Positions 41,152 to 53,100 of a stretch of 64,000 nt of DNA are shown here, piece by piece. Every line of letters begins with the position of its first letter. Position 1 is the first letter of the stretch. This DNA comes from Coccinella septempunctata (taxonomy: Eukaryota; Arthropoda; Insecta; Coleoptera; Coccinellidae), in assembly GCF_907165205.1 (NCBI RefSeq), contig NC_058190.1, positions 3,790,001 to 3,854,000 of the forward strand. The letters run 5' to 3'. The position numbers were made by a program, and so were the translations under genes. The notes under the pieces are model-generated. The model saw only the letters and a list, made by a program, of their open reading frames with translations, had not been told where the DNA came from and did no database searches.

Positions 41152-44100
41152 GTGAGACTAGCGTAAGTAGTGAGAACATTTGTAATCTTCGGTTTTGATT
41201 TGTTCGAATGGTTTCTGGAATTTTTCAAAACTTCGTTACATGGATGCCCAAAAAAAAATTGACTCATCGAACCCAGTACTTGTGTGTTACAACCCTTGAA
41301 AATCACGTAAAAATGATCGGCTTTTCCTACATAACTCCTGAGGAAAAGCTTCAAAAAATATTATTTTGATACGTATTATATAGGGTGAGTCTTTCATTTC
41401 TACAAATATTTCAACAGTAGATTCTTGCGGTCAAAAGAAATACTTTTTTCCTGTACCATTTTTTCCGATTCGGCCCTTATAAAAATATATAACCATTTTA
41501 AAATTTCATAATGGGCTGTGCCAACTCTGGAAGAACATGATTACCTTCAGAATAACCTAGCTGAATCTGTGTATTCAGCCAAAATAACCAATTTTTCAAA
41601 TTACATAGATAGTTTTTATTTCAGATATCGATTGAAATTTATTTTGGGAGGATTTTGCATCTCTTCATAAACTTTTTAGGGTTTTCACTCCCAATCAGGA
41701 GCAAATTAGTGCAAGAATTTACGCAGGAGCAAATCGTTGATTTCATTTTTAATTGATTTTGTTTCAGAGATTGGGAGTGAAAACCCTAAAAAGTTTATGA
41801 AGAGATAGTTTTTATTTGTGTACATCAAATTACTCGAGAAAATATGAAGAATTCTTTTATTTTACAAAACGTTCAAATATTCACTGGATAGCGTACAACT
41901 TAGTTTCAAGAGTTGGGTTCTTTGAGTTTTTGTATTTTTATGGTAGGTACGTGATGGTAATGATGTGAAAACTGAACATCAAATAAATGAAAAACTATAT
42001 TCCGAAATTAATTTCGTTCGATAAAACCGATTGTGAGATAGAATAAAAATTTTTAATAGGTTTTCAACAGCCTGTAACTTTTAAATCGAGCCAATTCAGA
42101 AAAAATGGTAAGGAAAAAATTTGTTTATTTTGACCTCAAGAATCTACTGTTGAAAGTCAGTACGAGTCTTTGACTCGTACTACAAATAATTACAATCCTC
42201 AAGAAACCATCCAGGAAATACCTATTATCATTCTGCACTTGTCAAGGGTTGTAGTACCCTTAAAAACAGAAGACCACTTCTTTTGTATTTTGTCATCCCT
42301 ACAAATCTAAACCCTATATTTTCGATACACCTTCTATACTTACATCAATCAAAATATCGGATGAATTCATAAAAATACTTGAATAAAAATATGGATGCAT
42401 TTTTTCTGATGAAGTTCGACATTTTTTTTAAATAAAGCGCGTTCAAAAAAATTAGTCGTGAAGTAGGCTATGGAATTTTGAAGGTCAATATTCTGTGCAC
42501 GTCCGAACGTACGAATTCTTGGCTTCTGCTGTACCATTCTCCAGGTAAACTACCACGTTAGCGTTCTTGATTGTTGTTTTATTGAAATTATCACCAGATT
42601 GTTGAGATGCCTTTTACCGATTCGCAAAATTTATCATTATTCCAACTCCATAAATGGAGAAGAAATAGAATAAGTCGAGTGGAAATACTCCATCGACAAA
42701 TTTTTTAGCGACTTAAGGATAGAGTATCTCAAGATTGTTGTAGATTATCAATCTTTCCAAGTACTATTTAGCAATTTACGTAAAACAGGTAGTGTGCAAA
42801 GAAAAAGGGAGAACCCCCTAATAAACAATATTGAAGATGTGATGTGTTTTATCGCTGAAGTCTCCTTTGGCTCATGTCACACGATTTTGAAGAAGGTTTT
42901 CGAAGAAGACATACGTAAAAATATGTTCATTTGTCCAAACAGAAAATTAATGAAAATATATCGATTAGTTTTCTGAAAATTTAAAAACGAAGAAGACTTA
43001 AATAATTTCATTGACGCCGCTTATTTGGACCCAAAAATTCGATACTTATAGAAGAAATAAAATGCTACAATTTGAATTTATGAAATATTTTATAGAAAAG
43101 ATTTCGAACTCTTGGTTTTATAGAGATACTCTTATCAATATTTCATCATAAATCCTGACATAAGTAATAAAAGCGTAAGAATAATTTGAACTATTAAAAT
43201 TCGAGAAAACAAATCGCAGCAACTCTGCTTTATCTTGAGTCAATAATGACTTTTTGGACCCTACTGAAAGGGCGAAGAATTAGAGTTTAATTCACATAGC
43301 AATATTTCTAAGTTGTTTCTTTGTTCAGTTTAGTCAGTCAGATATTTATTATTACACTTATTAGTTGAAATATTCGGAAAGTGTTTCTCATTAATAATCA
43401 TGTTCATTGATATTAGCTCTTTAACAAACTTTATTTGTATTACCTATCGAAATACACCTTTTCCATATTCTTGTATTTTTTGATATTCTGTATATTTATA
43501 GAGGGGCGCCAAAATTCGAGTTGTTTCCCTCCTCAGAAAAACTCTTCGCTACGGCCCTGCATATTAGAGAATTCTAAAACCTGAAAATCATTCTATTGAA
43601 AATCATGTATAGTCCATTTATTATTCAAGAATGACAGACATCTCGGATGGCTATGGAGAATCGAATTTAGGTTGGTAATAGCCTGTAAGTTAGATTTTGT
43701 ATTGCAAAATTCCGGTTGGTAATGTGAATAAACAGTGATCTATAGATCTATTATACAGGGTGGCCATTTGAAAACGAAACAGACGAGATTACAGACGAAA
43801 TCAATTTTTTCGATAGAAATGCTCGGACAGGTCGATTTCTGTTTCGAGGGGGACAACTTAAGATGTAGGTTACGGACGCATAGCGCTTCAACCCTTGCTA
43901 CTACAACCCTCACCCCCAATTTTTGAATAGGGAAGATGAGGTTTGTGATACCTCATTTGAAAGGTATTTTTATACTGATTTCGGCACAGTAATTGTTTTT
44001 TCATTTCATGAGTTAGTTCTCGAAATATTCTTAACTAAGTATTTGAAAATGAAATGGTGTTTTCATGGCACTTGTAGTGTTTTTTTGTGAAAAATCGACA

Positions 44101-47100
44101 TTTTGAGCTTCAAAACAACCATGACTGTGACTTCCTTCCTCCAATCTACTGACATAGAAATCTTTAATCAAGATGTCGAACAAACAAAGCGTATTGCGAA
44201 GGAGCTCTATCAAAAAAATTTATTTCGTCTGTAATCTCGTCTGTTTCGTTTTCAAATGGCCACCCTATATTAATATTTGAACGTTTTGTGAAATATCTTC
44301 ATATTTTCTCGTATAATTCGCCGTTTTCGAATAATTTGATGAAATTTCTCTGAGATTCGAAAAATTGGGCACTTTGACCTAATGCAATTCTATTTGAAAG
44401 ATCCACAGATGTGTAGTGTCACAGATTTAGCTAGTTATTCTGAAGGTTATTTTGTTTTTTCAGGGGTGGCACACAGCTCATTATGAAAACTTAAAATGGC
44501 TATATCTTTTTAGCAGGGTCGAATCGAAGAAAATGGTCGGTATAGGAAAAAAGTTTTTCTTTCGACCTCAAGAGTATATTGTTAAAATATTCGTACGAGT
44601 CAAATATTCACCCTGTATTGGTCAGTGTCATCAATGTTCACATTTTGAGAAGTGAAGAAAAGAATAACGTTCCAGTTGTACCTTGAAAATTACGTTGCTT
44701 ATTTGACGTATAAATTTCAAATTTTGAACGGAAGTAAATGTGCTCGCCTTACTCTTAGCATAGATTAATAATAATCTATGACTCTTAGGATATTGCTGTA
44801 TTTTGCAAATAGTATCGAAGTATCAAATCATCAATCATTTTCCTGGAATTTTTTTTAGACAATTATATTTCTGATATCCAGTTTTCTGGTAGTTTATAGT
44901 TTGGTAAGGGGGTTTCTTTAAGGTGTATTGTGCCCCCCCCCCCATAAGAGCTGGTCCCACAACTCTCTACAGATTCTTCTGGTATGAAATTATCTCATTT
45001 TTAGTCCATTGTTTCTCGTCATTCCCTTACAAGTGTCGTTACAAAAAACACACGATTTCAAAATTTTAGGGATCAAGTAGATATACAAACCTGATTGTTT
45101 ACCCAATCATAAGATACCTATTCAATTCATATTGTACCAATATCATTCCATTATTTCACATAATTCAACTGTTCAAACTCTAAAGTGTCATGCCCTTTTA
45201 AAATTATGAGCATCGAACTAAACTATGCAGCAAATGAATTGGTATAAGTGGGATAACAAGCTATAACTTCGACATTACATTGATGATGTTGGATTTACAC
45301 CCAGAAATGCAAAGCCTTTTCCTTTCCCTATATGTGACTGACACAGAGTTTTTTTTTCAATCTCTTCTTGTTGTACAGAGTGTGAACATAAGGCAGCCGA
45401 AAATTTTTAATCAAGAATTTGGAAATATTGGAGATATTTACAAAGATTTTTTTTTGATGCAGGGTAGATTGTTATCTCAACACCTCGAGAAGTCCTTGTT
45501 ACTTTTCGGATTCAATGCGTTGCAATGAAACATCGCCACTGTTTTTCTTGAAATTCAAGCTATAACTTCGACATTTATTTGCCGATGTTGGATTTTTCGC
45601 CAAAATCTTTTACAATAATGGATAAAGTTCTTCAGCCAGAAACTCACTGGTGAGATCTTATAGAAATGAAGACAAAACTCCAATTTGCGATTGCAAATCT
45701 ACCTCATATGACGCCACTGCTTTTGATCAATTCCCAAAAATCATTCCTTGATGCGGTATACAGGGTATCCCCAATTGCTTGTTTTTGGCTGTTTCTGGTA
45801 CTTCTCGGCTAGATAGACTGTGCACATCATCATGGAAAAATACAGGGTGTAACATTTGAAAAAATCGACAGAAAACAATTTGAAATTCTTCATATTTGGA
45901 CATTGATAACGGACACCCCGTACAAGAGAGGTTGATCATTTGGAACGATGACTATGCAAATTCTTAAGTTAAAAGAAATCCTGATCAAATTCATGTTTTT
46001 ATCGCTTCTGGAAATCGGGAAAGGGTTTTTACCGAATTACTGTTTCGTCGAAATTTTGCAGATTTTTCTGAATAAGATTCGTACCGTTGATAAAATATCC
46101 CTAATATTTTGCATCATGGTAGGGGTATTGAAGAGCATTGAAAATATGCAAAAATATAAGGGGTTGTTCCATTTTAAAAATCACTCATTTATTGAATAAT
46201 TTCATTTGGGAACACCGTATATATTAGAAAATAATTTCCTGAGATGCAGAATTGAAAGTACAAAGTGAATGCTTTTCAACTAAATTTCTAAAACGTCTGG
46301 TTTGGCAGCTATGGAAGCCTAACGCACTATTGCAGGACCCTGTACACTTGATTTCTGCTATTATTTTTTAAAAAAGTGAATTTCCTGAGAAAAACGAAAT
46401 TTCATAAAATATCGTTATTTTCACAGCAACACGATGAATCGAGAAAATGATAAAAACCTCCCGTAGTAATGACCTAACAATCCACCCAATGTTAAGAAAA
46501 AATTTGTCACTAAATTCTCGGCCAAAAAGATCTAAATTTTTCGCTTCCTTATATTCTCACCAGGTGAAACAAGAAGAACTTGAAAAAAAACCATGGACTA
46601 AGAATTTTGCTTAGTACTCAAAATTTAATTAAATTTTTCGAAACTATAGGGGTTGTTGCTCAGCCATCTTGAATATTTTACATAGACAATTTTGGTCGAA
46701 ATAACTCAGTTTGATGACTTATACCTCCAGTCAAAAAAAAGCCTCACCTTGTATTTTCATTTGTATTTTGTTCATTAAAGGTTGATATTTATGTGTAATT
46801 TGTGATACTTCTGTATACACCGATTTGTGGACACTGTTTTTTTTTGTTCGTTCCTTTTGTGTCCCGAAATAATAAATAAATAATTAGTAAGGAAAAGTCC
46901 TGTATTTTCTAGAATATCCATCATGATATATTGAACTACCAGTATAAAGAGATAAGGATTTCATAATAATTGATGCAAATTGTTTTTGTTGAGATTGAGG
47001 GAATCAATTTAAGTTTGTTGAATTTATATATGATGGGATTGCATCGGAGATTGTACAGTTATTATCAACTCGAACAACATCAGGAATTCGAGAAAACAAA

Positions 47101-50100
47101 AGTTTCTCAAATTAATAGTACCTACTTATTTTGAAAGATAAGATGAACATCAAAATGAGATAATACGCGGGAAAAAATTCGTATTTCAGCTCTTTTCATC
47201 AACATGAGGAAATCTCCATAAATATTCCATTTGATAAGAGAGGGCATAATGAATCATCAGTGATTATACACACTGTAACGTGATTACCTCGGAGAAATTT
47301 ATCTCGAGCGCCAGCTATTCTTTTCACTAGGAAGAATAGCAAACCTACCAGAGTAGCTGCTAGTCGAAGACAGAGTTCGCTGTTATCTAGGGTGGTAGCG
47401 ATAACGAAGTAGTCAAAATCAAATTATGTACCAGTTTATTCACACCTTCGGAAACTGATTATATATACAACGGAAATATGTGTAGGTATGAAATATGAGC
47501 GAATAGATCAGCAAACAGACATTCTGGAAATTCGATCCGATCACGAGCACTTTATAAAGTTTATACCGGGTACAGTGAAAATCAAAGGTTGTTCAATAAA
47601 ATGCGCCAATCCGAACTGACGAAATGGATACTAAGGATGACCTCGCGAAGTGAAATGACTTGCTATACGGGATGTAATTAATTGTATTTCTCCAGAACTG
47701 AAAGAAACACAACCAGGGCGGATCTACTCGAGACTTTTGCTCGCTACCCCAAGGGCTAACGCTCCATGACTGATAGCGAAGACAAGGTCTATTTTTAGCG
47801 CAACTACGGGATTTCAGTGACGACAAGCGGTACCTCTTATTCTCTACCCCAAGGGCTTACGCACCATGACTGATAGAAAAGAAGAGATTTCTATTTCAAC
47901 ACTTATGACGCGGGAACGCGAACAAGGGGGTTGACGGGACTTTCTCTTCACTACCCCAAGGGCTTACGCACCATGACTGATAGCGAAGGGAAAAGTCAGA
48001 CTCGCGAAACAGGGTAAAGTACGATAAAAAGATAACAGAAAGCGATACAGTACAGCAGTGTCAAAGAAACAACCGGTGTAGGTCTAATAAAGAAACTGAA
48101 CGGTATAGACGGGGACCTACCTCCTTTATTTCAGGCACTTGCGGAAAACGAAAAATAAAAATTAATTTCTAAGAGCACTCTCTTCGTAACACAAAATTTG
48201 TTCTGAATTCGCTGATCGGCTCGTCGGGCACAGAATCGCAGAGACAAGAGAGTAAAGAGCGTCAAGTGACAAAAGAGACTAAAGAGTAAAAAAGGGGCCG
48301 TCGCGGGGGAAAATCTGCTTTTATAGGCAAATCCCCCCCACGTTAAAAATCTGAAAATTCCAGAATGCGACAAGGGTGAAAAACGTCGTCCGCTCCGGTT
48401 TATCGCATATCAACATCAGAAAAACGTCAAAATCTTCAACGGCATGCAAGAAACCCAACGTTAAACACAGATAAATGGTTTTTTACATTTACTCTGCCTA
48501 TCGGAATGAATGTACTGAATATTTGAGAATTAAATATTTTCAAAGGCGGAAATGTGAAATGAAAGGAATGCACTAAAATGAACTCCAATTTTCTCAGAAA
48601 ATTGGGATTCATTACAACACTTTTTCACGAAGAGTTTTATAAACCCGTAATTTTTATTTTTAATTGTTTCACATTTCCATTATTTCAGGTTTATGTCCTA
48701 TTTGTAAGACAAATTTTTGAGTAATAATCAAATCTTACAGATACACAAGAAATTTGGTGGACACCGGAAATGGAAAATATAACCTTATGTTATTGTGCTG
48801 GGGTGAAGGACATGGTTCTGGCATACACGACCATGCAAACTCGCACTGCTTCATGAAAGTACTTCAGGGATCTATAGAAGAAGTAAAATTTGCCTGGCCC
48901 ACCAGTGAAGGAGAAGAGCTGAAAGAAATTGGACGAACAAAATTAGAACTAAATGATACATGTTACATCAACAGTAAGTGTACTAGTAATAATAGAAATG
49001 AAAATATGAGAAAGTTAATTTAAAAAAATTTCTACTCATACTTCTGTTGCATTAAATTGTTTCAATGTGGAAACTTTATAACCCACATGGTACAGCATGA
49101 CATTCAGAATTCTTGAATCCAATTAAATGAGAAAATGGGAAAAAGAGTAGTAATCAAATATTGTGTAGTGAATTTCTTTGGTATACCTTTAAAATTATGA
49201 TGGGAGGAGCTTTCTTTATGAAATGTAGTTGATTGAAACTCATTCCAGGAAGCTGATAATGAACAAATGGGTTATTGATTCAAGTTACTGTAGTATTAAG
49301 GAGTTTCTGGATGACAAGGATATCATTGTAGAATAAGTTCCTGAAACTTAATTTTCCTAATTTGATTTTGACATTGATATACATTGTGAATGTCTTGAGG
49401 GATAAATAAATATGTGGCTTTCACACTCCTCTCCAGGGAAACATTCACTTATCCCAGATATCTCAGATATCGAAGGGATTAAGCTCTGTTGGAGCCCTTT
49501 CCAGGTTTTTGGGCTCGTGGTGGTGGTCGGGTCCGGGTCGCTCCTTGGCTATTTGATGTTTGGAATCCTAATCCACCTGCACTTCCTGTCGAAGCAGACG
49601 GTGTTCCTCTGCATTCCCCATGTACTTACGAACCTACAGTTCTCGCTGTTTCCGCTTTCTGCATGACTCTATAAATATTTTCGTCCAACTGAAGTTTCCT
49701 CAAGTTCTCTGGTAGTTTCTTCGGTAACAGTCCTGTGGATGAAATGACAATAGGGATGGTTTTGATATCTTTTAGCTTCCGCTGTCTCCTGGTTTGTTCC
49801 TCGATATCCCTGTATTTTGATTTTTTTTCAGTGTGCCTATCTAGAAGATTGCTATTATTTGGAATCGCCACGTCGAAATATAATGCTCTGTTTTCATCCT
49901 TATTCAGCAATAGGAGGTCAGTTCTATTGTAAGAAGAAGAATCTTGGCAACGGCACCATGTCTATTCTTGTACTCCGTGCCCGCGAACTTCTGACATCCC
50001 CCGGTGATGTGCTGGATAGTTTCATGTGTCGCACAGCCATAACGACAGCCATCATCCGCCTCTGAGGCATCCTTGGCGATATATTTTATGTAGTTCCTTG

Positions 50101-53100
50101 TTGGAATCAACTGATCTTGGATGACAAGGATGAAGCCTTCTGTCTCAGGAAACAACCTTCCGGAATTCAACCAGTAGTTCGACGCAGATATGTTGACGTA
50201 ATCATGGTTGACCTCGTTCTGGTGCCTTCCATGCAAAGGTTTGCCAATCAGTTTCTGCATTTTACTTTCTGCAGAGTGTTCGACGGTTTGCAAGTGTTCC
50301 TGTTGTAGCTTCAACGGAGTGAAACTACAACGACGAAGCAGCTTTGTTCAGAAATCCTATTTCCTGGGACATGCGGTTGGACGAGTCAACAATTCCTCTA
50401 CCCCTGAGATGTCGTGGCAACTCTGTCCGTTCTATTGAGCTTTTAGGGTAATGTTTTTGATGTTTTGTCAGCATCGTCCTTATTTTTCTTTGTAGGACTG
50501 CTAAATCCGTAGTGGTCCAAGAGATGATACCAAATGAATAGCTCAGCGCCGAGCAAGCGTAGGTGTTAATCGCTTTTATCAGATTCTTGCTGTTAAGACC
50601 AGTTCTCATTATCCTTCTCAATATTCGGGTGAACTCCTCTGTTAATTCTTTCTTCATCTAGCTTTGATTGATTTTTCTTGCCTGTTTTATGCCTAGATAC
50701 TTGTATGTGTCTCCTTCCTTTAATGCTTCAATTTCTGCATCTTCCTTGAGTTTGAACGTACCATCTTCTATTTTCCCTCTCGTTATGTTCAGCAGTCGAC
50801 ATTTTTTAGTCCAAACTTCATTTTGATGTCTTCCGAGAATCCTTCCACCATTTTCAGCATCTGTTGCATTTGTTTTTTGGTAGATGAAAAGAGTTTCAAA
50901 TCGTCCATGAAAATGAGATGATTCAGTTTCTCAATTGTTCTACTGCCGCTCTTTATGACAAATCCGTAGTCCGTAGAATTCAATCTATGAGACAAGGGAT
51001 TCAGGGCCATGCAGAACCACAGAGGGCTCAGCGAATCTCCTTGGAAAATTCCGCGTCTTATTGGAATAGGTGCTTTGTAATGAAGCCATCTGCTGCTTTC
51101 ATTTTTGAAGACTAGTACGCCAGATTGACATGGCGTTTTTCAGGAACTTGACAATATTAGAATACACCTTGTAAATCTTCAAGATCGTCAAGAGCAAGAG
51201 CGATTCGTGAGGTATGGAATCGAATGCTTTTTTGTAGTCTATGTAAGCAGCTTAAAGATTCCATCGCTTGGAGAACACTGGATTGCAGATAACTGAATCA
51301 ATTATTATTAGTTGTTCTTTGCACCCTCGGCTGTCTTTGGTGCATCCTTTTTGTTGCATGGCGATGATGTTATTCCTTTCGCAATGGTTGTGAATTCGAT
51401 TTGAAATGCACGATGTGATTGATTTGTACATCGTTGGAAGACATTTGATTGGTCGGTATTTGGATGGGTCTTCTGTAACAGATATATTGTGCCATGTCTA
51501 AGGAATACTGACATTCTTTCAGGATTTTCAAGGATATCATTTATTGCGGAGGTCAACTATTATTATTATTATCGAAATTTAGCAGTATCTACCCCTTTAA
51601 GATCGAATGAGTTTCCATAACCTTCACCTCAATAAAAAAAATGCATTTATCAGAGCTGGGTTATATATCATGAAATTCATATATTCTCAAGAGATTTTCT
51701 TTTTGAAGAAACTCAACTGAACTCTATGGATAATACAATATTTATACTTCATTCAACTTTATTTTAGCAGTCGGTTGGCCATGGAAATTTGACACATTTC
51801 ACTCTGTATAGTACGAAAATGTGGGGTTATGAAGCTTGTCAAAACATTTTTGGGTTTTAAATCAACGCTATGTTGCCCGTTCTCCGTAAAAGTTTCTGTT
51901 ATTACGTATTTTATCACAATGTCGAATCTCTTCGGAAAATATCTGACGAACATAATTGAAGTTTATACAAACTGATTGAAGGCATACCAAATCCAGTTAT
52001 TTGCATGGAAAATACAAGAGATCAGTATAATATCATAATATGCACTAGCTTGAGGAGAGTTAATGTTCGTTATCTTCTTTGGCCTACATCATTTGTAGAT
52101 TTCAAAAATATTAACCCGTAAATGAAATGCATATAATGCAGTGGTTGGCAATGGGTATCTCCCGAAGGAATTAACAGATAATTACAAGAATGTTGAATTT
52201 TTCAATAAAAATCATCTTGCATCAATATAAGTAAAAGGAGTTGAAGGAAGTTTCAAGTTAAGATGCAACTTCACCGTTGAACAAAAATTTCACATGAATA
52301 AACAGTAACAGGGCAACTTGCGCGTATTTGTGGCTATTCATCTTAATACATTGATGTAATTATAATATTTAGGTATTTATTAGTACCTTAAGACATTTAC
52401 ATTGTATAGGAGAAGTCAAATGAAAAACAGAAAAATCCATTTTAGGGAACTCATTCTCCGATGACATTCATCGAAAATCCTGTAGTTAACTTTTCGCATT
52501 AATTCACTCAAACATAAAATTCTGCAATGCCACCACTTTTTTGGGTTTCCCAATAGAAGGAAATTCTTTGTCATACTCTTCATTCACAATCTTTCTGATT
52601 GTGGAAATATTCAGCTGAAATATAAGTCGTTTTGATTCAGATGAAACATTATATAAATTCTCTTATCTTGAATATGTTCGCTACCGTCTGACGTATTGTG
52701 GATTTTAGAATATCAGGGTATAACTATTTGAATGAGCGGACCTGAATTCTAAATAGCACTTCCTGAAACCCTGTCTCTTTTTTCAATCACTTTCGGCATT
52801 TTCGAATTTTCGTAATAAAAATTGATATTAGTTGTTGCAACGGCGTTATGACATTAACGACATTTCATGAGTGCCAACCTAACTTCGTTCTAGTTACAAA
52901 AACTTGAGAAAATTATTTCATGGCCAACCGACTGCTAAAATAAATTTGAAAGAAGTATATATGCCTCTTGCATTTTTTCTGATTTTGCATGGAGCAGGAT
53001 ATTATGAGTGGTACCTTTTCAAATTGACATACTGTATAAATGATGTTTCAAAAAAAGGTAACCCCGTTTTTATGATAGGTGAAAACTGAAAAATAATTGA

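Noticed and set aside
44932..44944. Poly-C run as a regulatory G-quadruplex
   Set aside because: A single homopolymer run cannot be told from slippage or sequencing error.
47744..47985. Regularly spaced repeats resembling a CRISPR array
   Set aside because: Only three imperfect copies with 60-70 base spacers inside an LTR of a eukaryotic genome.
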